From: Micromonospora_G sp044458865
GTDB taxonomy: Bacteria; Actinomycetota; Actinomycetes; Mycobacteriales; Micromonosporaceae
Direction of reading: 5' to 3'
DNA length: 64,000 bases
Assembly: GCF_044458865.1 (NCBI RefSeq)
Contig: NZ_JBITIH010000001.1
Coordinates: 496,001 to 560,000 of the forward strand
A program made the position numbers and the translations under genes. A model generated the notes under the pieces. That model worked only from the letters and a program-made list of their open reading frames with translations. It was not told where the DNA came from and ran no database searches. Shown here one piece after another: positions 26,636 through 35,086 of this stretch; the stretch's first letter is position 1, and every line of letters begins with the position of its first letter.

Positions 26636-26769
26636 TCCGCACCTACATCAACTCCTGGAACACCGACCCACGACCCTTCACGTGGACCGCGACCGCCGAC
26701 GAGATCCTGGCCAAGGTCCGACTCACCCAGCTCAACATCAAGAAACTCGTCGCGAACAACTCGAAGTAG
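26632..26769 (+). mobile_element. IS630 family transposase, 3' remnant
   Basis: About 45 codons translate as RTYINSWNTDPRPFTWTATA followed by DEILAKVR and end at TAG. This matches the C-terminal tail of IS630-family transposases (the WN-x-x-P-x-PF-x-WT-x-TADEIL signature). The catalytic DDE part and terminal repeats are not seen. It overlaps the end of the GntR fragment by four bases, marking a recombination junction. Confidence 0.78.
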
Positions 26770-26830
26770 ATCGACCATCAACAGGAACACCAGCCCGAAC
26801 TATTTTTTTCCCGGCCGGTTCAGGCACCGT

Positions 26831-27403
26831 ATGCCCATGAGCGAATACACCACAGCGGACCTCACAGTCCTGGAATTCGACAAGTCGGTCCGCCGCCGGC
26901 CAGGCATGTACTTCGGGGCCGATCCGCACCTGGCAACCAGCGTCCTAACCGCCGTCGTCATAGCGTCCCTTCACCCGGGCCCGAAAGTCGCGCCCACCGG
27001 CCCACCCGACGTCACCGCAGAGATCCTCGATGACCTCGCATTCTCGATAACCGACAACTGGCCGACCGGCCCGGACGGCTCAACCGCCGGCTACTACGGT
27101 TCCCTCCTGACCCCCTACCGCTGGGTCCACGCCGCAGCCGCCGCTGTGAGCACCCACACCACGATCGAGACCTGGCACGCAGGCCACGCCCTGCATCAGA
27201 ACCTCGCCGGCTTACGCCCCACCGGACCACCCCACGATCTCGACACACCACGTGGCACCGGCACCAAACTGACCTACCACCTCGACCCCTCCTGCTTCAC
27301 ACCGTCCACCCTCAACACCCCCACACTCGACCTCCACGCCGAAGGCTGCTGCAACCTCCCTGGCCAGTTCCGTCTCCGCGATAACCGCTCCACCACATCC
27401 TGA
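26831..27403 (+). CDS. GyrB/ParE ATPase-domain-like protein, degenerate
   Basis: A 190-residue protein resembling the N-terminal GHKL domain of gyrase B. RRPGMYFG (22-29) equals the GyrB RPGMYIG motif, YRWVHAAAAAVSTHTTIETW (96-115) lines up with the segment after the ATP lid, and GTGT (142-145) with LDPSCF (151-156) matches GTGTTVTFWPDPEIF. The Asn/Glu of the ATP site and the glycine lid are not recognisable, and the transducer and TOPRIM domains are absent. It may be a gyrase mimic, a binding protein, or a decaying fragment. It lies just after the IS630 scar. ATG at 26831 or 26837. Confidence 0.65.
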   Translation: MPMSEYTTADLTVLEFDKSVRRRPGMYFGADPHLATSVLTAVVIASLHPGPKVAPTGPPDVTAEILDDLAFSITDNWPTGPDGSTAGYYGSLLTPYRWVHAAAAAVSTHTTIETWHAGHALHQNLAGLRPTGPPHDLDTPRGTGTKLTYHLDPSCFTPSTLNTPTLDLHAEGCCNLPGQFRLRDNRSTTS

Positions 27404-27753
27404 ATTGGGCAACCAACCACATCAACGCCACGTAAAGGCAACAGCATCACAATGCACTAGTGACTCGAACAGGATTGATGACCTCGTACCAGATTACGAG
27501 GCCAGACTGCCCAATCCCCCGCGCAGCCATTCCGGGACCGATCTTGGAGATGAGTGCGGTACTGGTGGCATGACGACAGCAACAATAAGTGCAAGCATTT
27601 GCCAGGATGACCATCTGCCGGAATTTCCGCATGAATAGTTGGATCATATTCGGGTACTCATGCTCGATCGCTGCGTGAAGTAACACCCAAAGTTAAGCGG
27701 CGGAGTACACAGGAAAGGGATCACCCTGATGCCGCAAATTGGGCAGGGTTAGC
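27404..27753. other. 350-base region without a convincing gene
   Basis: AT-richer DNA than the surroundings. Short open frames occur on both strands but have no ribosome site or recognisable sequence. It probably carries the promoter of the next gene; no hairpin stands out. Confidence 0.5.
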
Positions 27754-29067
27754 ATGACGAAAAGTCGCAGGACTTTCAGTGCCTTCATTTGTATCACCAC
27801 ACCCGCAACATTTCTCGCAGTCGCAGTAATCGCACTTTCAGTCGGCCTTTCGGGCCTGACACAAGGTTCCACATTCGCCAGCAAGATGATGGGCGCATTT
27901 TTTGTTGGCACCGGCATTGCATTGCTGACCGGAGCGATAGCTTCAAGCGCGACGCTGCCTCGCAGTATTCGCCTGGGCGAACTGACAGCGCAACAAATCG
28001 CACTATCAGGGTCAGCCCACCGGCAGCTCGCCATTCTGTCTGGCTTCTGCGCGACAACCGTCACCGGCGTGCTGGTACTCGCACAGACTATATCTGGCGA
28101 CCTTGACGCAAGAGTCTGGGTGGCACTGTTTCTCTTTATCTCATCAACCGTGGCCCTAGCTGTCATCATTGCTTGCCTTAAGCCAAGCTCATTGCTTCCC
28201 AGGAAACTGGCCGCAGGGGCAGCGATCTCCAGCCTGCTCGCAATCGGCAACTTTACGTACAGCTCAATCTACCTACCTTACGCCGAAGAGCCACTGGTGA
28301 GTGTGTCACCCACGTTCGGTGCGGTGTCCCCGCACCCAACAGGCGATGACCTGATGCTTCCACTCTCGGTGGAATTCAAATTCGGCCGTACCGAAGCAGT
28401 GATCATGGTAGCGACCTACATCGTTCTAGGGCGGCGGGCCAAGGTGACAGAACACAAAAGGACTTTGAATGAATTGAGACTTGATCTTTACCAAGGAAGA
28501 GATGCATCCACGCGAACAAGCGTCGCGGATTTTGAGTTTATTCAAGGAGGATACCTACTTGGATCTCAATCGCGGTACTCCCGAGGTCTTACCACAAGAG
28601 TAGACCGGATTGTTCTTCTACCCACACCTGTCGAATACGATTCGATCGAACTGCGAACGACCGTATCGTATATGCGTGCAGACCGAGCATTCATTGTTGA
28701 TCCGGATTCGGAAGTGCCAACAAGAGGAGGGCAGAGGCCGCCTGACTGGACAGATATTCCAGAAACGCCATACTACAAGAATTCGCACTGGCGACTGGTG
28801 GAGCGGAATGCGTTGAATAGCTTGGTCCGGGATCCGGTGTGGGTTTCTCACTGGTGGGTACTTGGCGCGGAGGGCGGCCCACCCGACCCAACGGAGTATC
28901 TAGTCCTCACCCGAAGGAAACCAACCGACCGTTCATCCAAAGACTTCGACGGAGATCCATTCACCACGGAGAGCAAGGAGTCGGAATTCTGGAAGAGGTA
29001 TGGCGCGTCGGTGGACCGATCAAGGATAACTCTGCTCGCCTCAGCGTTCCCATTGACGCCCAGATGA
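27754..29067 (+). CDS. unknown membrane protein, 437 aa, low GC
   Basis: Not recognised. Four hydrophobic helices are predicted (around 9-33, 44-62, 88-110 and 120-140, for example ATFLAVAVIALSVGLSGL and VALFLFISSTVALAVIIACL), then a fifth near 152-168. A ~265-residue soluble C-terminal domain follows, rich in beta strands and Arg/Asp (EFKFGRTEAVIMVATYIVLG, NSHWRLVERNALNSLV). Third-position GC is clearly lower than in core genes and several codons are rare here, so it was probably acquired. ATG at 27754 is used; an in-frame TTG lies five codons upstream. It has no obvious operon partner. Confidence 0.7.
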   Translation: MTKSRRTFSAFICITTPATFLAVAVIALSVGLSGLTQGSTFASKMMGAFFVGTGIALLTGAIASSATLPRSIRLGELTAQQIALSGSAHRQLAILSGFCATTVTGVLVLAQTISGDLDARVWVALFLFISSTVALAVIIACLKPSSLLPRKLAAGAAISSLLAIGNFTYSSIYLPYAEEPLVSVSPTFGAVSPHPTGDDLMLPLSVEFKFGRTEAVIMVATYIVLGRRAKVTEHKRTLNELRLDLYQGRDASTRTSVADFEFIQGGYLLGSQSRYSRGLTTRVDRIVLLPTPVEYDSIELRTTVSYMRADRAFIVDPDSEVPTRGGQRPPDWTDIPETPYYKNSHWRLVERNALNSLVRDPVWVSHWWVLGAEGGPPDPTEYLVLTRRKPTDRSSKDFDGDPFTTESKESEFWKRYGASVDRSRITLLASAFPLTPR

Positions 29068-29239
29068 TGATTCGATGGACCTCACCAGGAACGGCGCTCC
29101 GTCGATTGAAGGCTGGAGGGCTACGCCGACCACGCAGCACATAGTCAAATCCATAGATCTGCCCTCGCCCACTTGCGGTCGAATCACTCATCCGGAAGGG
29201 GCAGGGACGTGATCGTCACTTGCCCGCTAACCTGCGGTC

Positions 29240-29863
29240 GTGAAGGAAAACCGCGCCGTACTGTTCGATGTCGATGGAACTATCATCGATGCCTTGGAAA
29301 ATCAACGCCGGGTCTGGTACGCGTGGTCGGCGCATTACGGGCTGAACCCCGAGCAGGTCTACCAAGTCGCCCTGCACACCCGCCCGGTGGATACTTTCGC
29401 CGCCGTCGTGCCGCACGCGGACCCAGAGCAGTGCCTCGCGCTTCTTCACCACCTGGAGGACGAGGACGCCCGCGTGGGCATCTACGGCGCCTTCTCGGGC
29501 GCCGCAGAACTGTTGGCTGCACTGCCCGAGCGACGCTGGGCGCTGGTCACCAGCAACTACGCCCGGCGGGTACGGATCCGCTTCGCACGGACGGGCCTAC
29601 GTCTGCCCGAGGTGATCGTGGACGCACCCGCAGCGGCCCACGGCAAGCCACACCCGGCACCATATTTGCTCGCCGCCCACCGCCTCGGGATTCCACCAGA
29701 CGCTTGCCTCGTCATCGAAGACACAGCTTCCGGTGTCCGTGCCGGTGTCGCCGCCGGCATGACGGTATGGGCGGTCAACACCGCTGTCCCGCTGCCTGGC
29801 TGTCATCGCCACTACTCCAGCCTGGAAGCCGCAGCCGACGATATTCGCGGTTACCTCGGCTGA
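29240..29863 (+). CDS. HAD family phosphatase (beta-PGM-like)
   Basis: A 207-residue HAD subfamily IA hydrolase. Motif I is VLFDVDGTII with the nucleophile Asp, motif II is the Ser/Asn in ALVTSNYARR, motif III Lys lies in HGKPHPAP, and motif IV is CLVIEDTASGVRAG. The four-helix cap follows motif I. Substrates are small phosphate esters such as glycerol- or sugar-phosphates; none can be assigned. GTG start. High GC again, in contrast to the gene before it. Confidence 0.88.
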   Translation: MKENRAVLFDVDGTIIDALENQRRVWYAWSAHYGLNPEQVYQVALHTRPVDTFAAVVPHADPEQCLALLHHLEDEDARVGIYGAFSGAAELLAALPERRWALVTSNYARRVRIRFARTGLRLPEVIVDAPAAAHGKPHPAPYLLAAHRLGIPPDACLVIEDTASGVRAGVAAGMTVWAVNTAVPLPGCHRHYSSLEAAADDIRGYLG

Positions 29864-29874
29864 ACGCGACCGGC

Positions 29875-29906
29875 CCCGCACCCGGACATGTCGCGAACGG
29901 TGCGGG
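29875..29906. terminator. weak hairpin between HAD and sigma-factor genes
   Basis: An 8-bp stem (CCCGCACC/GGTGCGGG) with a 16-base loop lies in the 66-base convergent gap. Modest strength and no T-run. Confidence 0.35.
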
Positions 29907-29929
29907 AACGGGCTGGCTCCACGGGTTGG

Positions 29930-31174
29930 TCAGCCGGCGAGTTGGTCGCGGCGGCGGGTGAGGTAGGCCCGTTCCGCCGGGTTGCCGGCGAGACCGATGG
30001 CCCGGTCGTACGCCACCCGCGACTCGCCGCCGCGCCCGAGTCGCCGCAGCAGGTCGGCGCGCGCGGCGTGGAAGGCGTGGTAGCCGTCGAGGGCCTCGGC
30101 GAGCCGGTCGATCTCGGCGAGCCCGACCCCGGGGCCGTCGACTTCGGCGACCGCGACCGCCCGGTTGAGCCGCACGATCGGCGAGGGGTCGAGCAGCACC
30201 ATGCGGCCGTAGAGGGCGACGATGGTGGACCAGTCGGTGTCCCGGGAGGATGGGGCCTCCGTGTGGACCACGTTGATCGCGGCCTGCAACTGGTAGCGCC
30301 CGGGTGGGGCACCGCCGGCCGCCACCGCCCTGATCCGCTCGCGGACGAGGGCTTTGCCTTCGGCGATGAGGGTACGGTCCCATGCGCCACGGTCCTGCTC
30401 GTCGAGGGTCACCAGCTCCCCGGCGCGGGACACCCGCGCCGGCCGCCGGGCGTCGGTGAGGAGCATCAGGGCAAGCAGGCCGGCCACCTCGCCGTCGTCC
30501 GGTAGGAGAGTTCGGAGCAGGCGGCCGAGGTGGATCGCCTGGTCGGTGAGGTCGACGCGCAGCGGGTCGTTGCCCTCGCCGGCGAGGTAGCCCTCGTTGA
30601 AGACGAGGTAGACGACCGCGAGCACGCCGGCGAGCCGCTCGCGGATGTCGTCGGCCGAGGGCACCCGGTAGGGAATGTGCGCCGCCTTGATCTTTGCCTT
30701 GGCGCGGGTGATTCTTTGCGCCATCGCGGTCTCCCGCACCAGAAAGGCGCGGGCGATCTCGGCGACGGTGAGGCCCCCGAGCAGGCGCAGGGTGAGCGCC
30801 ACCCGGGCCTCCATCGCGAGCGCGGGGTGGCAGCAGGTGAAGACCAGTCTGAGCCGGTCGTCCTCGACCGGACCGGTCGGCTCGGGAGGGGTGTCGTCGT
30901 ACACGATCCGGGCCGCCCGGTGTTTCGCGTCGCGCTGCGACTCGCGACGGATCCAATCGATCGCCTTGCGGGTCGCGGTGGTGGCGAGCCATCCGCCGGG
31001 ATTCGGCGGTACGCCCTCGCGCGGCCACCGCTCCGCAGCCGCTACGAACGCTTCGGCCGTCGCGTCCTCGGCGATGTCGAGGTCGCCGAAACGGCGGACG
31101 AGGCCGGCGACCACCCGCGCCCACTCCTCGTGGTGGACACGGGTGATCGCCTGCTCGACGGTGGGATCAGTCAC
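29930..31174 (-). CDS. ECF42-type RNA polymerase sigma factor
   Basis: A 414-residue extended ECF sigma factor. Region 2 occupies about 8-75 (LDIAEDATAEAFVAAAERWP, GWLATTATRKAIDWIRRE), region 4 about 110-170 (LRLLGGLTVAEIARAFLVRE), and a ~230-residue helical TPR-like C-terminal domain (DUF6596) follows. ECF42 sigma factors are known for this C-terminal extension and for adjacent DGPF/YCII genes, as here. GTG at 31174 overlaps the stop of a tiny upstream ORF (GTGA). There is no anti-sigma factor; control may be through the C-terminal domain. Confidence 0.88.
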   Translation of the reverse strand: MTDPTVEQAITRVHHEEWARVVAGLVRRFGDLDIAEDATAEAFVAAAERWPREGVPPNPGGWLATTATRKAIDWIRRESQRDAKHRAARIVYDDTPPEPTGPVEDDRLRLVFTCCHPALAMEARVALTLRLLGGLTVAEIARAFLVRETAMAQRITRAKAKIKAAHIPYRVPSADDIRERLAGVLAVVYLVFNEGYLAGEGNDPLRVDLTDQAIHLGRLLRTLLPDDGEVAGLLALMLLTDARRPARVSRAGELVTLDEQDRGAWDRTLIAEGKALVRERIRAVAAGGAPPGRYQLQAAINVVHTEAPSSRDTDWSTIVALYGRMVLLDPSPIVRLNRAVAVAEVDGPGVGLAEIDRLAEALDGYHAFHAARADLLRRLGRGGESRVAYDRAIGLAGNPAERAYLTRRRDQLAG

Positions 31175-31233
31175 GGCACCAGCGGCGGTCGGACGGGTTG
31201 CTCGGTGTAGACGGACAGCAGGTACCTGGGCAC
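31171..31233 (-). pseudogene. truncated DGPF/YCII gene or leader peptide, 20 codons
   Basis: GTG with GGAGTG upstream opens 20 codons reading VPRYLLSVYTEQPVRPPLVP. The first part matches the N-terminus of a second YCII/DGPF protein (MPRYLLSVY...), but the rest of the domain is gone. Its TGA overlaps the sigma-factor GTG, so it may now serve as a coupling leader. It starts six bases after the upstream YCII gene stops. Confidence 0.6.
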
Positions 31234-31238
31234 CGCGT

Positions 31239-31619
31239 TCACTCCTTCCCGGGGCCAAGACGCCTGGCCTCCCCCGGGCCTCGGAACCGGTGCACCTCCT
31301 GCGGCCAGTCGAGCACGGTCGCGAGCCGGCCAGCCCAGTATCGCGCCGCCGCGTCGTCGGGCACGTCCACGACAGCGAAGCCGCCGAGGTGCTCCTTGGT
31401 TTCGACGTACGGGCCGTCGGTGAAGACGGGCTTGCCGTCGACCAGCTCGACGCTGCACACCACGGTGGACGGGTCGAGCCCGCCGTTGCTGAAGACCAGG
31501 ACATCCTCGGCCCGCATCTCCTCGATCACGGCCCGGGCGGCTATGCCCTTCTCGCGTATCTCCTCCGCCGTGTGCTCGCGCACCCACTCATCGTTGAAGG
31601 CGATCAGATACTCCGTCAT
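31239..31619 (-). CDS. YCII/DGPF domain protein
   Basis: A 126-residue ferredoxin-like-fold protein. The opening strand MTEYLIAFNDEWV and the FTDGPYVETKEHLGGFAVVD block with the DGP motif identify the DGPF (YCII-related) family. The biochemical role is unknown; genes of this family are the usual targets or partners of ECF42 sigma factors. It lies immediately upstream of the sigma gene on the same strand and is probably co-transcribed with it. ATG start with AGGAGA six bases upstream. Confidence 0.88.
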   Translation of the reverse strand: MTEYLIAFNDEWVREHTAEEIREKGIAARAVIEEMRAEDVLVFSNGGLDPSTVVCSVELVDGKPVFTDGPYVETKEHLGGFAVVDVPDDAAARYWAGRLATVLDWPQEVHRFRGPGEARRLGPGKE

Positions 31620-31834
31620 GGTCGTCTCCTCTCAGTCCCCGGACAGGGACCTTTCCCGACTTCTCGTGTCCTGCGGCCCAGCGGGCCGCCGCACACTGGT
31701 TCCACGAACGGCCACGCCCTGATACGACACCATCTCGGAAAGTCTCTTCCAGGCAGCCCCGGGGCCGACGAATCGTGGGGCTGTCCGGGCGGCTCGGAAC
31801 CGACCCCGGGCTGCTGTGGCGGCGGGATTGACCC

Positions 31835-33343
31835 TCAGCGCTGTGGTGGGGCCGACCCGGCCAGTGCCGGCTGGTCCGCGTCCACCGGCCCGCGCCTCGA
31901 ACGGCGTACCCCGATCACCACCGCGACCAGCACGAACGCGGTCATCGCCAGGGCGCCGGGGAGTTTGGTGAACCGGGCCAGGTTGGTCCCGTCTGGCAGG
32001 GTCAGGAACGAGATCAACAGACCGGGTACGAGCAGCCAGCGGTTCGCTGTACCGGCCACGGTGACCGTTGCCGCGAGTACGGCCAGCGGCCAGGTCGCGT
32101 ACCAGGGGTGGAAGACCGGGGCGAGGGCGACCGTGGCGGCCAACGCCAACCCGGCTCCGCGCACCGGATCGCGGTGCCGGGCCCGCCACCAGAGCACCAC
32201 CAGGAGTGCGACCAGCACCGCCAACCCGACCAGTCGGGTCACCGGGACCGCGTCCGTACGGGCGCCGAAGAGCCGGGCGGCGTAGTCGACGGTGAGTCCG
32301 AACGCGGTCGGCGGTGACGTCCACTGCACCGAGTCGCCGCTGCGGGCGAGCCCGTCCACCCAACCCCAGCCCAGCCCGGAGAACCCGGTCACGGCGAGTA
32401 CGGCGAACGCCGCCCCTGCCCCCACCGGCACCCCGTCGCGCAGCAGCGTGCGGAGCCGGTACGGGCCGGCTGTCGCGGCGAGCATGGCGAACGGCAGCAC
32501 CACCCCGGCGGTCGCCTTCACCCCGATCGCGAGCCCGAGCAGCACACCGGCGGCGAACATGGGCACCGGGCGGCTCGGTCGGGCCACGGTGACCAGCAGC
32601 CCGGCGGTCACCAGTCCGATCATCAGCGCGTCGTTGTGTGCCCCGGAGACGAGGTGCACCGCGACGAGCGGGCAGCCGAGCAGCAGCCAGAGGGCACGCT
32701 GTGGCGGCACCCCCCGGCGGCGGGCCAGGGCGGGCAGGCAGGCGGCGGTGAGGGCGACGCCGAGCAGGGCGTACAGGCGCAGCACGGTCAGGGTGCCGAG
32801 CAGGGTTCCGCCGACCACCACCGCCAGCCCGGCGGCGAGCACGAAAACCGGACCGTACGGTGCCGGGGTGTCCTGCCAGGTTGGCGAGACCGAGTCCAGC
32901 CACGGGCAGCCCAGCTCACGTACGCCGGTGGTGTACGGGTTGCCGCCGTCGCGCAGCACCGCCCCCTGGCAGGCGTACGAGTAGACGTCGCGGCTGCCCA
33001 GCGGCGGCGCGGCGAGCAGCGGCAGCAGCCACAGCCCGGTGGTGACGTACGCCCACCGGGTCGAGGGGACGTGGTCGCGGGCGGCCCACCAGGCACCGGC
33101 GAGCAGTGCGGTGCCGAGCAGCCAGCCGGTCAGGACCAGCGGGCCGTGGTCGTCGTGCCAGATGCTCGCCGGGGTGACCCCGGCCCGCCACTGCGGTAGC
33201 ACCCCGCCGAGCCGGGCCGCGACCGCGAGCAGGATCGCCCCGGCCAGGCCGACGTAGCGGACGATGCGGAGCCGGGGCACGGCGACCATCGTGTCATGTC
33301 GCTCGAACTGGCTGGTCGGGGGCGGTGCGGGCGAGGGTGCCAT
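31835..33343 (-). CDS. MptB-like alpha-1,6-mannosyltransferase family membrane protein
   Basis: A 502-residue GT-C-type membrane protein with about 12-13 helices. SRDVYSYACQGAVLRDGGNP after the third helix is typical of the MptA/MptB polyprenol-phosphomannose-dependent mannosyltransferases of actinobacteria, with the Asp as likely catalytic residue. VHLVSGAHNDALMIGLV and FHPWYATWPLAVLA are further family blocks. It probably builds a mannan or lipoglycan at the outer membrane face. ATG at 33343 or 33289. It lies 36 bases downstream of another large membrane protein, so they form an operon with glnE upstream. Confidence 0.8.
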   Translation of the reverse strand: MAPSPAPPPTSQFERHDTMVAVPRLRIVRYVGLAGAILLAVAARLGGVLPQWRAGVTPASIWHDDHGPLVLTGWLLGTALLAGAWWAARDHVPSTRWAYVTTGLWLLPLLAAPPLGSRDVYSYACQGAVLRDGGNPYTTGVRELGCPWLDSVSPTWQDTPAPYGPVFVLAAGLAVVVGGTLLGTLTVLRLYALLGVALTAACLPALARRRGVPPQRALWLLLGCPLVAVHLVSGAHNDALMIGLVTAGLLVTVARPSRPVPMFAAGVLLGLAIGVKATAGVVLPFAMLAATAGPYRLRTLLRDGVPVGAGAAFAVLAVTGFSGLGWGWVDGLARSGDSVQWTSPPTAFGLTVDYAARLFGARTDAVPVTRLVGLAVLVALLVVLWWRARHRDPVRGAGLALAATVALAPVFHPWYATWPLAVLAATVTVAGTANRWLLVPGLLISFLTLPDGTNLARFTKLPGALAMTAFVLVAVVIGVRRSRRGPVDADQPALAGSAPPQR

Positions 33344-33379
33344 CGGGGGGGATCCTGGGCACGTCGGGAGCCGCGACGG

Positions 33380-35086
33380 TCAGCAGCGCGGGCCGGGGGT
33401 GGTCAGGCTGCTGCCGAGCCGGTGCTCGCCGGGAGCGGCGACCCGGACCACCGTCCAGCCGTCGGAGGTGGGGCGCAGGCAGGCGCCGGGTGGCCCGGTC
33501 ACCGCCAGGAAGTCCGACCAGCGCACCCGGACCAGCAGGTCACCGGGTACGTCGCTGGCGAAGGTGACCGCCTGCTGGTCGGAACCGACCAGTCGCCCCG
33601 GCGCCTCTACCAGGGGCGACGGGTCCGTCACCTGGTAGAGGCGCCAGTTCCGGTCCTGCCACACCTGGCGCAGCTCCGGCAGGCCCGCGCCGACCAGGGC
33701 AGCCTCCTGACGGGCGTACCGGTCCGGTGGGCTGTCCGGGGCGAAGGCCACGTAGCTCACCGCGTTGTGGCGCAGCCAGGTGACGTACTCGGCCGGAGTG
33801 AGGTCGCCCGCGTAGAAGAGCGGGTTGCGGTCGACGTCGACCTGACGTTCCCAACCACGGGCGAGCGGCACCTCGGGTGCGACGTACGCCGATTCCCAGT
33901 GGTCGCGCAGCGGGACCACCTCGATCCGGCCGATCGGGGCGTGCCGGGACAGTTCGGTGACCAGCGGCCGGTAGAACCCGGCCCCGCTCTCGGTCGACCC
34001 GGCCCGGGTCAGGTCGCTGACCACCACCGGGTTCTGCCACCAGACGGCGACGACGAGCAGTGGCACCAGCCAGCGCCACCGCAGGTCGGCGAGGGAGGCG
34101 ATGAGCGGCACCGCGAAGAGCATCGGCAGCCGCAGCGCGTTCGAGCCGATCGGGCTCTCCAGGTAGTAGGCCCCGACCAGCAGCAGCGCGGTGAGCCCGG
34201 CACCGACCCGGACCGCCCGCCACCGGCGCGGTACGACCACCAGCACCACCAGCGCCAGCACCACGTTCGTCCGCATCGAGGCGAAGGTGTACGGCTGCAC
34301 CCCGCCGTTGCCGAAGAGCAGCGCCATCGGGGCCAGCGCGACCGCCGGGGCCAGGCAGAGCACCACCGCACCGACCAGGCGCCCCCCGGCACTCCAGCGC
34401 AGCGTCCGCCACCGGCCCGGCCGGCGCGGTTTCTGGAGCACCGGCAGGCGCAGGTTGGCCAGGAGCAGGGCGCCGCCGGTGAGTCCGACGAAGAGCCCCG
34501 CCACCGGGCTGGCCCAGGTCGCCAACGCGGCCAGCACCCCGGCCGCCACCAGCCACCAGACCCGCGCGGCCCGTCCCCCGCCGGTCGCCACGACCCAGCC
34601 GCCGGGGACCGGCCGTACGGTTGCGGTGGCGGCGACCGCGCAGAGGGCGAGCAGGCCGAAGAGGAGCCCGACAGCGAAGGTGATCCGACCGCTGACCAGG
34701 TTGCCGACCAGCACCACGGCCCCGAGCAGCGCACCGAGGACCGGACGTCGGGCGCCGGCCGCGACCAGCAGCCAGGCGAGGGCCAGCGCCGAGCCGACCG
34801 CGGCCAGCGCGCCGACGACGCGTACGCCGAGGGTGGCGCCGAGGCCGGCGGTGAGGAGGCTGTAGCCGAACTGGTTGACCCCGCCGTACCAGCCGAGGTC
34901 GATCGGGGTGGTGCCGAACCGGTCGACGAAGTTCGCCCGCGCCACCTGGGCGGCCAGGTCGGTGCCCATCGCGGGGGCGAGCAGGAACGCGACCGCCAGC
35001 AGCAGCGCCGCCACTGCGGCGACCGGCACCGGCCCGCCGACGGCACGGACTGTGCCGACCCGTGACGGGTGGCGTCGGTCAGGCAT
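33380..35086 (-). CDS. polytopic membrane protein, putative glycosyltransferase
   Basis: A 568-residue protein with roughly ten helices in the first 360 residues and an extracytoplasmic C-terminal domain (about 360-568). NFVDRFGTTPIDLGWYGGVN follows the first helix, an acidic loop similar to GT-C enzymes. The C-terminal part (YVTWLRHNAVSYVAFAPDSP) resembles soluble domains of actinobacterial sugar transferases. ATG at 35086 overlaps the end of glnE by eight bases. With the MptB-like gene downstream it suggests a lipid-linked sugar pathway (inference). Confidence 0.75.
   Translation of the reverse strand: MPDRRHPSRVGTVRAVGGPVPVAAVAALLLAVAFLLAPAMGTDLAAQVARANFVDRFGTTPIDLGWYGGVNQFGYSLLTAGLGATLGVRVVGALAAVGSALALAWLLVAAGARRPVLGALLGAVVLVGNLVSGRITFAVGLLFGLLALCAVAATATVRPVPGGWVVATGGGRAARVWWLVAAGVLAALATWASPVAGLFVGLTGGALLLANLRLPVLQKPRRPGRWRTLRWSAGGRLVGAVVLCLAPAVALAPMALLFGNGGVQPYTFASMRTNVVLALVVLVVVPRRWRAVRVGAGLTALLLVGAYYLESPIGSNALRLPMLFAVPLIASLADLRWRWLVPLLVVAVWWQNPVVVSDLTRAGSTESGAGFYRPLVTELSRHAPIGRIEVVPLRDHWESAYVAPEVPLARGWERQVDVDRNPLFYAGDLTPAEYVTWLRHNAVSYVAFAPDSPPDRYARQEAALVGAGLPELRQVWQDRNWRLYQVTDPSPLVEAPGRLVGSDQQAVTFASDVPGDLLVRVRWSDFLAVTGPPGACLRPTSDGWTVVRVAAPGEHRLGSSLTTPGPRC

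Noticed and set aside
27405..27686. Two small opposing frames in the AT-richer gap
   Set aside because: No ribosome site and no similarity; they overlap each other.
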